From Serratia ureilytica (GTDB lineage Bacteria; Pseudomonadota; Gammaproteobacteria; Enterobacterales; Enterobacteriaceae): 64,000 nucleotides of DNA. Positions 7,846 through 16,806 of the stretch are shown here, in pieces; within the stretch, counting starts at the first letter, position 1, and the number at the start of each line of letters is the position of its first letter. The position numbers and the translations under genes were made by a program. The notes beneath the pieces were generated by a model. That model did not search any database. It saw only the letters and a program-made list of their open reading frames with translations, and was not told the origin of the DNA. The DNA is taken from positions 1 to 64,000 of the forward strand of contig NZ_JABXOF010000005.1 of NCBI RefSeq assembly GCF_013375155.1, written 5' to 3'.

Positions 7846-9431
7846 TACTTCTCCAGCGACACCTGCTTGAAAATGTGTTTGCCGAACGGGTCTATCTCGT
7901 AGCCTTTCACTTCCTTGCGCACCGGTTCGAAGATGGTCGAGTGCGCAATCATCAACGCCGGCATCTGATCGTGCATTATCACCTGCGCCTGCTGATACAT
8001 CGCCACCCGTTTGGCGTGATCGTTCTCCTCGCGCGCCTGCAGGATCAGCTGGTCGAACGGTTTATAGCACCATTTCGCCGAGTTCGAACCGCCGAGCGAA
8101 GCGCAGGTGAACAGCGGGCCGAAGAAGTTGTCCGGATCGCCGTTGGCGGTGGTCCAGCCCATCAGCGCGGTCTGGTGTTCGCCGTTTTTAATCCGCTGTA
8201 AATACTCGCCCCACTCGAAGGTGACGATTTTGGCGCGCACGCCGATTTTAGCCCAGTCGGCCTGGATCATCTCCGCCATGCGCTTGGCGTTGGGGTTATA
8301 GGGCCGCTGCACCGGCATCGCCCACAGATCGATGTCGAAGCCCTGCCCCAGCCCGGCCTCCTGCAACAGCTGCTTCGCCCGCTCCGGTGAATACGGGTAG
8401 TCTTCAAGCTGCGCGTTGCTGCCCCATTGGGCCGGCGGCAGAAGATTTTTGGCCGGCTGACCGGCGCCGTGGAACACCGCGTCGATGATCGCCGGCTTGT
8501 TGACCGCCAGCGCCAACGCCTGGCGCACCTTAACGTTATCCAACGGTTTCTTCTGGGTGTTGAACGCCAGGAAACCGATATTCAAGCCGGATTTTTCCAT
8601 TACCTGAATGTTGCCGTCCTGCCGCATGCGTGCCAGATCCGCCGGATTGGGGAACGGCATCACCTGGCATTCGTTCTTTTGCAGCTTGGCGTAACGCACC
8701 GCCGCATCCGGCGTGATCGAGAATACCAGCCGATCAAGCTTCGGCTTGCCTTCCCAGTAGCGGTCGAACGCCTTGTAGAGGATTTTCGCGTCCTTCTGGT
8801 ACTGCACCAGCTGGAACGGCCCGGTGCCGATCGGATCGTTGTCCACCCGCTGCGGCGTGCCGGCCTTCAGCATCGCGTCGGCATATTCCGCCGATAAAAT
8901 GGTGGCGAAATACATGCCCAGATCGGCGACGAACGGCGCCTCGGCGCGGGAGAGCTCAAAGCGCACGGTGTGCTCATCCACCTTGACGATCCGGTCAATC
9001 AGCGTGCCGAACTCCATCGACTCGAAGTTGGTGTAGGCGCCATTGGAGACCTTGTGATACGGGTTGTTGGCGTCCTTCTGGCGCATAAACGAGAAGATGA
9101 CGTCATCGGCGTTGAAATCGCGGGTGGGCGTGAAATATTTATTGCTCTGGAATGCCACGCCCTTGCGCAGATGGAAGGTATAGCGCTTGCCGTCTTCGCT
9201 CACCTCCCAGCTTTCCGCCAGGCTGGGTTGCAGCTCGACGGTGCCGGGTTTGAAATCCACCAGCCGGTTGTAGATCGCCGCCGAACTGGCGTCTACCGTG
9301 GTGCCGGAGGTGAACAGCTGCGGGTTGAAGCCTTCCGGCGAGCCTTCGGAACAGTAGACCAGCGTATTGGCCCGCGCGCCGCCGGCAATCGCCAACGCCA
9401 GCAGCCCGATCGTTATTGCTTTTCTTTTCAT
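7845..9431 (-). CDS. Orphan DppA-like dipeptide/haem substrate-binding protein
   Basis: The 528-aa protein is a periplasmic SBP_bac_5 binding protein. It has a signal peptide (MKRKAITIGLLALAIAGGARA, about 21 residues) and a mature start NTLVYCSEGSPEGFNPQLF identical to DppA. It resembles E. coli DppA nearly end to end, including SITPDAAVRYAKLQKNECQV, WAMPVQRPYNPNAKRMAEMI and the C-terminal GKHIFKQVSLEK. DppA feeds dipeptides to DppBCDF and can also carry haem. No permease or ATPase genes are adjacent, so this copy must use a transporter encoded elsewhere or be a paralogue with altered specificity. The start was moved from 9536 to the ATG that precedes the signal peptide. Confidence 0.88.
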   Translation of the reverse strand: MKRKAITIGLLALAIAGGARANTLVYCSEGSPEGFNPQLFTSGTTVDASSAAIYNRLVDFKPGTVELQPSLAESWEVSEDGKRYTFHLRKGVAFQSNKYFTPTRDFNADDVIFSFMRQKDANNPYHKVSNGAYTNFESMEFGTLIDRIVKVDEHTVRFELSRAEAPFVADLGMYFATILSAEYADAMLKAGTPQRVDNDPIGTGPFQLVQYQKDAKILYKAFDRYWEGKPKLDRLVFSITPDAAVRYAKLQKNECQVMPFPNPADLARMRQDGNIQVMEKSGLNIGFLAFNTQKKPLDNVKVRQALALAVNKPAIIDAVFHGAGQPAKNLLPPAQWGSNAQLEDYPYSPERAKQLLQEAGLGQGFDIDLWAMPVQRPYNPNAKRMAEMIQADWAKIGVRAKIVTFEWGEYLQRIKNGEHQTALMGWTTANGDPDNFFGPLFTCASLGGSNSAKWCYKPFDQLILQAREENDHAKRVAMYQQAQVIMHDQMPALMIAHSTIFEPVRKEVKGYEIDPFGKHIFKQVSLEK

Positions 9432-9515
9432 TGCGCTATCCCCAGTGGTGAAAAAACAGCCGAACGGATAGCAATAAATCATGCAGTTAGCGATGTAAAG
9501 GACAAATTCCGCGCA

Positions 9516-9548
9516 TAAAAACGGGCAGGCGCGCAAGCGGCCTGCCCC
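9516..9548 (-). terminator. Terminator of the budAB operon
   Basis: GGGCAGGC (9523-9530) pairs with GCCTGCCC (9540-9547). In the minus direction the hairpin is followed by GTTTTTA. It lies 27 nt past the budB stop and inside the leader of the dppA-like gene. Confidence 0.8.
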
Positions 9549-9574
9549 GGTGAAACGGCGCGAGGATGATGAAA

Positions 9575-11260
9575 TTAAATCATCTGGCTGAAGTTCATCT
9601 GCGCCATCAGCTTATAGTTATCGGCGTAGTCGACCGGAATGGCCACCACCACCGGCCCCTGGATCTCCATCGCCTTGCGCAGCATCGGCCGCAGATCTTC
9701 CACCGACTGCACGGCGAAACCGACCGCGCCGCAGGATTCCGCGTAGGCCTTGAAGTCGATCGGCCCGAACTCCACGCCGGATTTGCGCTGGTATTTGTTC
9801 ACTTCCTGCATTTCCACCATGTTGTAAGCGTTATCGACCCAGATCACGTGCACGATGTTGTTTTTCAGCCGCACCGCGGTCTCCAGCTCCATGCTCGACT
9901 GCATGAAGCCGCCGTCGCCGGAGATTGACACCACCTTATCGCCGGGGCGCACCAGCGCCGCGCCAATGGCCCACGGCAGCGCTACCCCCATGGTTTGCTG
10001 GCCGTTGGAGATCAACAGCTGGCGAGCGCGGAAGCTGTAAAGATAGCGGGCTATCCAGATGTGGAAACTGCCCATGTCCACGCACAGCGTCACGTCGTCG
10101 CTGACGATGTCCTGCAGCTCCTTGACGATACGCAACGGATGGATCGGCATGCCGCCGCGGCGCGCGGCGCGTTCCGCCAATTCGGCGCGCTGGCGGCCGA
10201 GATCGGTCAGGATCAGTTCCACCTCCGCCGGGACGCAGACCGCCTCATTGAACGCTTCGGTCATCATGTTCAGCGTGGCGCTGATGTTGCCCACCAGCTC
10301 GACGTCCGGCCGATAGCAGGTATCGATGTCCGCCGGCAGCACGTCGATATGCACCAGCTTCAGCCGCCCGTGGCTGTTCCACATGCACGGATCGTATTCG
10401 ATCGGATCGTAGCCGACGCTGACCACCAGATCGGCCTTTTGCAACAGCTGATCGGCCGGCTGGTTGTTGAACAGGCCGACGCGGCCGGCGAAGCGGGCAA
10501 AGTGATTGACGTCAATCACCCCCGCCGCCTGATAGGTGCCGACCACCGGCATATGGGTGCGGTACAGCAGATGGCGCACCGCCTCGCTGTTCTCCGGCCG
10601 GCTGGCCTGCAAGCCCAGCAGCAGCACCGGGCATTTGGCCTGGCGGATCAGTTTCACCGCCGCCTGAATGTCGTCCGCCGCCGCGGCCCCCATGCGCGGC
10701 AAGCGGCAGCCCGCCAGCACCGGCGCCGTGACCGGCTCATTGACGATATCCATCGGCAGGCTGACGAACGACGCCCCCGGCCGGCCGAACTCGGCGCGGC
10801 GGAAGGCGTTGGCGATCACCTCGGAAATCGCCGAACCGGCATGCACTTCGGCGCAGTACTTGGTCACCGGCCGGAACATGCTGACGGTATCCATGCTCTG
10901 GTGCGTCTGCTTCAGGCTGTCGGCGCGCTTCACCGCGCCGCCGAAGGCCACCACCGCATCCCCTTCCGAGGTGGCGGTCGCCAGCCCGGTGATCAGGTTG
11001 GAGCTGCCCGGCCCGGAGGTGACCAGCGCCACCCCCGCCTTGCCGGTCAGGCGGCCGACCGCCGCCGCCATAAAGGCCGCGTTGGCCTCATGGCGCACCA
11101 CTACCGTTTCGATCGACGGCGCATCTTCCAGCGAATCGAACACCCGGTCGATCTTGGCGCCCGGAATGCCGAAAACGTGTTTGACGCCCTGCGCTTCCAG
11201 GTTTTTCACCACCAAGTCGGCGCCGCATTGCCAGTCATTGCCTGTTTTTTCCTGTGCCAT
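9575..11260 (-). CDS. budB: Catabolic acetolactate synthase
   Basis: The enzyme condenses two pyruvates to 2-acetolactate, the first step of acetoin/2,3-butanediol fermentation. The 561-aa protein has the three-domain TPP-enzyme layout: a catalytic Glu in [11 protein letters not shown] (near residue 60), a central domain, and a C-terminal TPP/metal motif [15 protein letters not shown]...[14 protein letters not shown]. It lacks the typical anabolic FAD-binding insertions and resembles AlsS/BudB. It lies 32 nt downstream of budA in one operon ending at the 9516-9548 terminator. In Serratia the operon has also been named slaAB. The third pathway enzyme, acetoin reductase, is not in the window. 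Confidence 0.95.
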   Translation of the reverse strand: MAQEKTGNDWQCGADLVVKNLEAQGVKHVFGIPGAKIDRVFDSLEDAPSIETVVVRHEANAAFMAAAVGRLTGKAGVALVTSGPGSSNLITGLATATSEGDAVVAFGGAVKRADSLKQTHQSMDTVSMFRPVTKYCAEVHAGSAISEVIANAFRRAEFGRPGASFVSLPMDIVNEPVTAPVLAGCRLPRMGAAAADDIQAAVKLIRQAKCPVLLLGLQASRPENSEAVRHLLYRTHMPVVGTYQAAGVIDVNHFARFAGRVGLFNNQPADQLLQKADLVVSVGYDPIEYDPCMWNSHGRLKLVHIDVLPADIDTCYRPDVELVGNISATLNMMTEAFNEAVCVPAEVELILTDLGRQRAELAERAARRGGMPIHPLRIVKELQDIVSDDVTLCVDMGSFHIWIARYLYSFRARQLLISNGQQTMGVALPWAIGAALVRPGDKVVSISGDGGFMQSSMELETAVRLKNNIVHVIWVDNAYNMVEMQEVNKYQRKSGVEFGPIDFKAYAESCGAVGFAVQSVEDLRPMLRKAMEIQGPVVVAIPVDYADNYKLMAQMNFSQMI

Positions 11261-11292
11261 GGTTCCACCTCCTAAGAAAACGATCGCCGGGA

Positions 11293-12072
11293 TTAGCCCT
11301 CGGCGGAACGAATCGCGCGATCCAAATCCTCTGGACAGAGGTTGGCGCGCAAGAAATCCGCATCATGCGGCAACTGAAGATTGAGACGGGTGATGACGCC
11401 GAACTGCAGGCGGCCATGATCGAGCTGGTAATCCAGCACGTGGCCGCCGCCGCTGCGGTCGTCGGTAACGAAGTGTTCGTGATAGCCGGCCACGCCGATG
11501 CCCTGCATGTAATCGGGCGAGCGGAAGCCGACCAGCGTGCCGCGCCGCTGATGGAACGAGAAGGTCGGCTGCTCTTCTATCGCTTCCAGCATTGGGCGGT
11601 AAGGCCGTTCCTGACGCGGCACGGTGCGGGTTTCGACATGGCTGAACTCACCGTCGACCCGCACCGCGCAGAACAGGTTCGGCGAGGCGACCTGTTCATC
11701 GATGCATTGGTGCAGTTGCGCCTTGGTGATCGGCCGATCGAATTGCTGGCTGACGCTGGGCTGGAAAAAGGTGACGACGGCGAAAGGGGTTTTCTGTTGC
11801 AAACCGGCCGGGCGGGCGCTGCCGTCGGCGCGCAGCTGGTGTATTTCCTGATCGAACGCGATCAGTTCGCCATCCAGATGATTGAAGGTGCCGAGGCCGA
11901 AATCGCCGTGTTTCAGCAATTCGGCGATGGTGGTCTCCCCTTCATAAACCCCGTCGATGAGCGCGCTCATCAGCGAGATTTGATAGATTTCGCCCTCCCC
12001 GGCGTTGATCGACTGCCTGGCGAAACCCTGCGCCAAATGGCGCGCACAGGAACACCCGTGTTTTTCGTTCAT
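11293..12072 (-). CDS. budA: Alpha-acetolactate decarboxylase
   Basis: It converts 2-acetolactate to acetoin, diverting pyruvate from acid formation. The 259-aa length fits the family. Family landmarks are [20 protein letters not shown] near the N-terminus, [13 protein letters not shown], and a metal-site segment [21 protein letters not shown] near residue 195. I chose ATG 12072 because GGAGGAG precedes it at ideal spacing; the 12-residue upstream extension is not conserved. It is first in the budAB operon. A long leader (12073 upward) contains a stable inverted repeat. Confidence 0.95.
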   Translation of the reverse strand: MNEKHGCSCARHLAQGFARQSINAGEGEIYQISLMSALIDGVYEGETTIAELLKHGDFGLGTFNHLDGELIAFDQEIHQLRADGSARPAGLQQKTPFAVVTFFQPSVSQQFDRPITKAQLHQCIDEQVASPNLFCAVRVDGEFSHVETRTVPRQERPYRPMLEAIEEQPTFSFHQRRGTLVGFRSPDYMQGIGVAGYHEHFVTDDRSGGGHVLDYQLDHGRLQFGVITRLNLQLPHDADFLRANLCPEDLDRAIRSAEG

Positions 12073-12145
12073 GCTGACTCCTCCACCAGCGCGGAACTGC
12101 GGTTCCACGCGTTCAAAAGACCCGCCGACGGCGAGCCAAGATGCC

Positions 12146-12185
12146 CCTCAGGCGCGTTCATCAGTTGGAACGATTCAGCCTGAGG
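12146..12185 (-). promoter_or_regulatory. Nested inverted repeat in the budAB leader
   Basis: CCTCAGGC (12146-12153) pairs perfectly with GCCTGAGG (12178-12185), and an inner GTTC/GAAC pair lies in the loop. No U-tract follows in either direction, so it does not look like an intrinsic terminator. It is about 75 nt upstream of the budA start, inside the probable leader RNA. Confidence 0.6.
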
Positions 12186-12502
12186 CGACAAAAAAACCGG
12201 CACGGCTGGCCGGCCGATATCCAGAAACAACAGGAAGATAAGTGAAAGTAAAGACTCACTAATCATTGAGGTTGAGTCGGATATCAAATTGAACGGTTAA
12301 TCTGGTGTTGGAGCGACAATCAACGCCACAGGCGGCTGACGCAGCCTGGGAAAAACATCTGCTATTTGGTGCTAAACGCCGCTAGGTTTATGCGTTTTCT
12401 CTCTATGCGGCCGGGATGCGGCGGCGCTGAAGCCCGTCGTCAACCCGCAATCAGAGTAGCCGCAGCATCGCCAACAGAGAAGCGGGTATTCATAAGAAAC
12501 GC

Positions 12503-12521
12503 TTTTGCATATAATGCAAAA
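12503..12521. promoter_or_regulatory. Palindrome overlapping a -10 box at the LysR gene start
   Basis: TTTTGCAT (12503-12510), ATA and ATGCAAAA (12514-12521) form a perfect 8-bp-arm palindrome. It contains TATAAT (12510-12515) and ends immediately before the ATG at 12522. It could be an autoregulatory operator. Confidence 0.6.
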
Positions 12522-13424
12522 ATGAATGACGCCCGCTATGTAGAACATCTGCCAATCTTTCTCGACGTGGCCCGCCTGGGCAGCTTTTCCGCCGCCGCAC
12601 GCCAGCTGGGTATGGTGCCTTCTTCGCTGGTGCGCCATATCGATGCGCTGGAAAGCGCGCTCGGCGCGACGCTGTTCGTACGCTCCACCCGCGGCCTGTT
12701 GCTGACCGACGCCGGCGAGCTGCTGCTGGCACGCGCCGCCGCGCTGATGACGGACATTACCGGCATTCGCGCCGAGCTGAACGCGCTGAACGAAACGCCG
12801 CAGGGCACGCTGCGCATCAGCTGCCTGCCGACCTTCGGCAAAACCTATGTGCTGCCGCTGCTGCCGACGCTGGCGGAACGCTACCCTCAGCTGTGGGTCG
12901 ATCTCGATCTGACCGAACGCCAGACCGATCCGACCCAGGAACGGCTGGACGCCGCCATCCGCATCGGCGAGCAGAAGGACAGCGCGCTGTACGCCAGCCG
13001 CATCGCCACCCAACGCTGGGTGATGTGCGCCAGCCCCGGCTACGTCGCCCGCTATGGCCTGCCGAGCGATCTGGAGGCGCTGCCGCAGCACCGGCTGATC
13101 GCCCGCTACCACAAACAACAGCCGGCCTGCTGGGCGCAGATCCTCGACGCGGCGTTGATGAACCGCTGCACCATGGCGCTGCGTTGCGATGACTTCACCG
13201 CGCAGCGTCAGGCGGCGCTGCTCGGCCTCGGCATCGCCTTTCTGCCCAACTGGGTGGTGGGGCCGGACGTGCAGCATGGGCGGCTGGTGCAGATGCTGGA
13301 AGATCCGCGCCATGAACAGCAAGGCATCTATCTGCTGCGGCCGGTGGCGAAAGTGTCCGCCCGCCTGGCGGCCTTCACCGCCCTGCTGCAGCAAACCATC
13401 GGTCAACCGCCCAACTGGGCGTAA
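12522..13424 (+). CDS. LysR-family regulator, candidate regulator of budAB
   Basis: The 300-aa protein has an N-terminal winged helix (FLDVARLGSFSAAARQLGMVPSSLVRHIDALE, residues about 9-40) and a C-terminal LysR substrate-binding domain. The HTH sequence is of the CrgA/DmlR type, unlike the Klebsiella BudR HTH as I recall it. Divergent placement upstream of budAB suggests, but does not prove, control of acetoin production. I set the start at ATG 12522, where LysR similarity begins. There is no Shine-Dalgarno sequence, and a TATAAT sits seven bases upstream, so the mRNA may be leaderless. The 3' end overlaps eutC tail to tail by 22 nt. Confidence 0.82.
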   Translation: MNDARYVEHLPIFLDVARLGSFSAAARQLGMVPSSLVRHIDALESALGATLFVRSTRGLLLTDAGELLLARAAALMTDITGIRAELNALNETPQGTLRISCLPTFGKTYVLPLLPTLAERYPQLWVDLDLTERQTDPTQERLDAAIRIGEQKDSALYASRIATQRWVMCASPGYVARYGLPSDLEALPQHRLIARYHKQQPACWAQILDAALMNRCTMALRCDDFTAQRQAALLGLGIAFLPNWVVGPDVQHGRLVQMLEDPRHEQQGIYLLRPVAKVSARLAAFTALLQQTIGQPPNWA

Positions 13425-14194
13425 AGCGGGGTGACGCGGCCGCGCAGCGCCGGGTTGTCGCTCTCGTCTTTCAGTTCGACGCCGGTCAGCCCTCGCCGGC
13501 ACGCCTGTTCCAGCAACCAGGCCAATTTGAACGCCGCCTGCGGATAATCCAGCCCCTCCGGCCGCACATTGGAGATGCAGTTGCGCTCTGAGTCCCTTCT
13601 GCGCGCGTTCGGCTCCCAGGTCAGATAAATCCCCAGGCTGTCCGGCGACGACAGCCCCGGCCGTTCGCCGATCAGCACCGCCACCGCCCGGGCCTGCAGG
13701 CACTCGCCGATCTCATCCCCCAGCGCCACTCGCGCCTGATGCGCCAACACCACCGGCGCGATCGCCAGCCCCAACGTATCGAGATAGGGCCGCAGCGCCT
13801 GCAGCAGCGGCAATGCCTGGCGGTGCACCGCCTTGGAGGAGAGGCCATCCGCCACCACCAGCAGCAGATCGGTCCGGCGCGGCGGCACGCCGAGCAGCAG
13901 GCGGCGGCTGTCCAGCGCCAATCGCCGCCCCAGATCCGGACGGCGCAGATAGGCGGCGCGGTCAACGGCCTGGCTGTGCACCGCCAGCGTGGGCCAACCG
14001 GCATCGTGCAGATCCGCCGCCAGCCGTTCGCTCTCGAATGGCTGATGCACCGCGTCGCGCGCCTGGGCATGGGCCAGGCCGAAGCGCAGCAGCTCGTCGG
14101 TCGGCAGACTGGCGCCGGTGCGCCCCAGCGCGATGCGCGCATCGGTAAAGGCGCGCAGCGCGTCCCAACTGTTGACGTGAACCGGTTTGCTCAT
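13403..14194 (-). CDS. eutC: Ethanolamine ammonia-lyase small subunit
   Basis: With EutB it forms the adenosylcobalamin-dependent enzyme that splits ethanolamine to acetaldehyde and ammonia. The 263-aa product has EutC landmarks: RTGASLPTDELLRF near residue 25, DLLLVVADGLSSKAVHRQ near 110, and RPGLSSPDSLGIYLTW followed by RNCISNVRPEGL near 180-210. The start overlaps the eutB stop by 4 nt (ATGA). The stop overlaps the convergent LysR gene. No microcompartment shell, EutA reactivase or regulator gene is nearby. Confidence 0.95.
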   Translation of the reverse strand: MSKPVHVNSWDALRAFTDARIALGRTGASLPTDELLRFGLAHAQARDAVHQPFESERLAADLHDAGWPTLAVHSQAVDRAAYLRRPDLGRRLALDSRRLLLGVPPRRTDLLLVVADGLSSKAVHRQALPLLQALRPYLDTLGLAIAPVVLAHQARVALGDEIGECLQARAVAVLIGERPGLSSPDSLGIYLTWEPNARRRDSERNCISNVRPEGLDYPQAAFKLAWLLEQACRRGLTGVELKDESDNPALRGRVTPLYAQLGG

Positions 14195-15576
14195 GTCCGT
14201 TCTCCCTGCAGCGCCAGCAACAGCGGGTGATTGGCGGCGGCGTCGCGCAGCCGTCCGCGTTCATCGGTGATGTTCATCGCCGCCAGCCAGGCGGCGAACT
14301 CCGGCGCGTGCTTCAGCCCCAGCAGTTCACGGATATAGAGCGCGTCGTGGAACGAGGTGCTTTGGTAATTGAGCATGATGTCGTCCGCGCCCGGCACGCC
14401 GATCAGGAACGTCAGCCCGGCGGCGGCCAACAGCGTCAGCAGCGTGTCCATATCATCCTGATCGGCCTCGGCATGGTTGGTGTAACAAACATCGCAGCCC
14501 AGCGGCAGGCCGAGCAGCTTGCCGCAGAAGTGATCCTCCAGCCCGGCGCGGATAATTTGTTTGCCGTCATACAGGTATTCAGGGCCGATAAACCCCACCA
14601 CGGTGTTGATCAGCAGCGGTGAGAAATGCCGCGCCACCGCATAGGCGCGCGCCTCGCAGGTCTGCTGATCGACGCCGTGATGCGCGTTAGCCGACAGGCA
14701 ACTGCCCTGCCCGGTTTCGAAGTACATCACGTTATCGCCCAACGTGCCGCGCTTGAGGCTCAGCGCCGCCTGCTGCGCTTCCGCCAGCAGCGCCAGACTG
14801 ATGCCGAAACCGCGATTGGCCGCTTCGGTACCGGCGATCGACTGAAACACCAGATCCACCGGCGCGCCGCGCTCCATCAGCCGCAGCGTGTTGGTCACGT
14901 GGGTCAGCACGCAGGATTGGGTGGGTATGGCGAAGCGCTGGATCACGTCGTCCAGCATGTAGTTGAGTTTTTCCAGCAGCGGCAGGCTGTCGCTGGCCGG
15001 ATTGATGCCGACCACCGCGTCGCCGCTGCCGTACAGCAAACCGTCCAGCATGCTGGCGGCGATGCCTTGCAGGCTGTCGGTCGGGTGATTGGGCTGCAGC
15101 CGCACGCTGAGGTGGCCCGGCAGGCCAATCGTATTGCGAAAGCGCGTCACCACCCGGCATTTCTTCGCCACCAGGATCAGATCCTGATTGCGCATGATCT
15201 TGCTTACCGCCGCCGCCATCTCCGGCATAATGCCGGCGGCCACCTGCGCCAGCATGGCACTGTCCGCCTGCTCGCTCAGCAACCAGTCGCGAAAATCGCC
15301 GATCGTGAGGTGCGAGATGGGCTCAAAGGCGGCGGCGTCGTGGCTATCGATGATCAGGCGCGTCACCTCGTCCTGCTCGTACGGCACCAGCGGCTGCTGC
15401 AGGAAAGTCTTGAGCGGCACATCCGCCAGCGCGATGCGCGCCGCCATGCGCTCTTCGGCGCTTTCCGCCGCCACCTCCGCCAGATAATCGCCGGAACGCG
15501 CCGGCGAAGCTTTCGCCATCAGCTGGCGCAGGCCGCCGAAGCGATAGCCGCGTTGGCCCAACGTTGCCTGATACAT
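14191..15576 (-). CDS. eutB: Ethanolamine ammonia-lyase large subunit
   Basis: This is the catalytic TIM-barrel subunit of ethanolamine ammonia-lyase. The 461-aa length compares with 453 in E. coli. Characteristic segments include LQPNHPTDSLQGI, NPASDSLPLLEKLN, CVLTHVTN, QSIAGTEAANRGFGI, FETGQGSCLSANAHHG and the C-terminal GVPGADDIMLNYQSTSFHD. The start was moved to ATG 15576; the longer ORF reads through a region without homology. The eutBC pair is separate from any eut microcompartment operon and probably supports aerobic nitrogen acquisition from ethanolamine. The permease and reactivase must be elsewhere. Confidence 0.95.
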   Translation of the reverse strand: MYQATLGQRGYRFGGLRQLMAKASPARSGDYLAEVAAESAEERMAARIALADVPLKTFLQQPLVPYEQDEVTRLIIDSHDAAAFEPISHLTIGDFRDWLLSEQADSAMLAQVAAGIMPEMAAAVSKIMRNQDLILVAKKCRVVTRFRNTIGLPGHLSVRLQPNHPTDSLQGIAASMLDGLLYGSGDAVVGINPASDSLPLLEKLNYMLDDVIQRFAIPTQSCVLTHVTNTLRLMERGAPVDLVFQSIAGTEAANRGFGISLALLAEAQQAALSLKRGTLGDNVMYFETGQGSCLSANAHHGVDQQTCEARAYAVARHFSPLLINTVVGFIGPEYLYDGKQIIRAGLEDHFCGKLLGLPLGCDVCYTNHAEADQDDMDTLLTLLAAAGLTFLIGVPGADDIMLNYQSTSFHDALYIRELLGLKHAPEFAAWLAAMNITDERGRLRDAAANHPLLLALQGERT

Positions 15577-15736
15577 AGCCCCCCTCCCTTGCCCTGAGTG
15601 ACGAGATAAAAGCCCTGCACCAAGTGTAGTCAGTGAAGCAAGAAAATTAATTTGCCTGCTATCGCCGCCATCGCGCATCCCCCCATTTCACCCGCCGCCG
15701 CTTCGGGTTACAGTAGCCGCGAAAACAGGAGGGGTG

Positions 15737-16285
15737 ATGGATCCGCAACGGCAAATTATCGACTGGCTGCAACAAGATAGCGCGCGCATGGCCGCCCTGC
15801 GCACCGTGCGCCGGCTCGGCCTGAATGACTGGTGCCTCGGCGCCGGCTTTGTGCGCAACCTGGTGTGGGATCGGCGCCACGGCTATGCGGAGCCCACGCC
15901 GCTCAACGATATCGACGTGATCCACTTCGATGCGGAGCGGGCGGACGCCGAACGCGATCGCATGCTGGAGGCGCGGCTGCAGCAGTGGCTGCCGCAGCCG
16001 TGGTCGGTCAAGAACCAGGCGCGCATGCACCTGCGCAACGGCCGCGCGCCCTACCGCAACAGCGAAGAGGCCATCAGCTTCTGGACCGAAGTGGAAACGG
16101 CGATCGGCGCGCGCCTGAACGCCGACGACAGCATCACGCTGGTCGCCCCTTTCGGGCTCGCGGCGCTGTTCAACGACACCATTACCTTCAACGTGAAAAA
16201 TGGCGATCGCACGGCCTATGCCCAGCGCGTGGTCGACAAAGGCTGGCTGCTGCGCTGGCCGCGTCTGCAGCAGGTAAAGATTTAG
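15737..16285 (+). CDS. Nucleotidyltransferase-family protein (DUF925-like)
   Basis: The 182-aa product has a nucleotidyltransferase-like core: WCLGAGFVRNLVWDRR near residues 34-49 and PLNDIDVIHFD near 55-65, where the DxD acidic pair would bind metal. DUF925/YiaA-type members of unknown substrate share this arrangement. AGGAGG at 15727-15732 is better placed for ATG 15737 than for the GTG at 15734. It is followed within 55 nt by the FlxA-like gene on the same strand. Function beyond fold class is unknown. Confidence 0.75.
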   Translation: MDPQRQIIDWLQQDSARMAALRTVRRLGLNDWCLGAGFVRNLVWDRRHGYAEPTPLNDIDVIHFDAERADAERDRMLEARLQQWLPQPWSVKNQARMHLRNGRAPYRNSEEAISFWTEVETAIGARLNADDSITLVAPFGLAALFNDTITFNVKNGDRTAYAQRVVDKGWLLRWPRLQQVKI

Positions 16286-16337
16286 CCGCCGCTGCCGATA
16301 CCCTGAACAGCGAGATCCAGACTCAGGGAGAGCAACC

Positions 16338-16805
16338 ATGTCGACCACCATCACCATGATCGTACCGATCAAGAATACCGTCCCCGGCGTCAGCAACGTC
16401 TTCAGCGCGCCGGGCCATCAGGGCGAATTACTGATGGCCAAACCGGTCAACAACCAGCCGCAAGGCGGCAAGATGGAGAAAAACGAACGCGCCAACGGCA
16501 ATGACGAACCGGTTAACCTCAATGAAAGCCGCGCTTCGGCGCGTATCAAGGCGCTGAACCGGCAGATTCAGGCGCTGCAGCAAAAGCTGGTGGAACTGAA
16601 GGATTCCGACGCCGATCCCAAAGAGATCGAAAAGCAGAAACAGCTGATCGAAGCGCAGATCAAGATGTTGCAGGCCGAGATCGCGCGCATCCAGAAAGAA
16701 GAAATGGAAAAGCAGCAGCAGGAGCAAATGGAAAAAGCCGCGGCGAAATCCGGCGACGGCGTAAACCGCCCAACGCCGCTCAACGCAGTGGACGTCTATA
16801 TCTGA
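16338..16805 (+). CDS. FlxA-like coiled-coil protein
   Basis: The 155-aa protein has a charged central coiled coil (about residues 60-135) rich in Q, E and K (KALNRQIQALQQKLVELKD, then EKQKQLIEAQIKMLQAEIARIQ), followed by a short polar tail. This matches the FlxA-like family, whose E. coli founder is FliA-controlled but of unknown function. GGGAG precedes the ATG. No signal peptide or membrane segment is seen. The gene ends one base before the convergent yfeR stop codon. Confidence 0.7.
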   Translation: MSTTITMIVPIKNTVPGVSNVFSAPGHQGELLMAKPVNNQPQGGKMEKNERANGNDEPVNLNESRASARIKALNRQIQALQQKLVELKDSDADPKEIEKQKQLIEAQIKMLQAEIARIQKEEMEKQQQEQMEKAAAKSGDGVNRPTPLNAVDVYI

Positions 16806-16806
16806 C

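Larger units (their letters stand above)
12073..12521. promoter_or_regulatory. Divergent control region between budA and the LysR gene
   Basis: These 449 nt hold the budA ribosome binding site, a 40-nt nested inverted repeat at 12146-12185, AT-rich sequence near 12230-12310 where the budAB promoter should lie, and a 19-bp palindrome at 12503-12521. I see no ORF with coding character. I could not identify the budAB -35/-10 with confidence. Confidence 0.6.

Noticed and set aside
12366-12521. N-terminal extension of the LysR gene
   Set aside because: The 52 extra residues lack LysR similarity and cross the palindrome and promoter-like element; the HTH begins only after ATG 12522.
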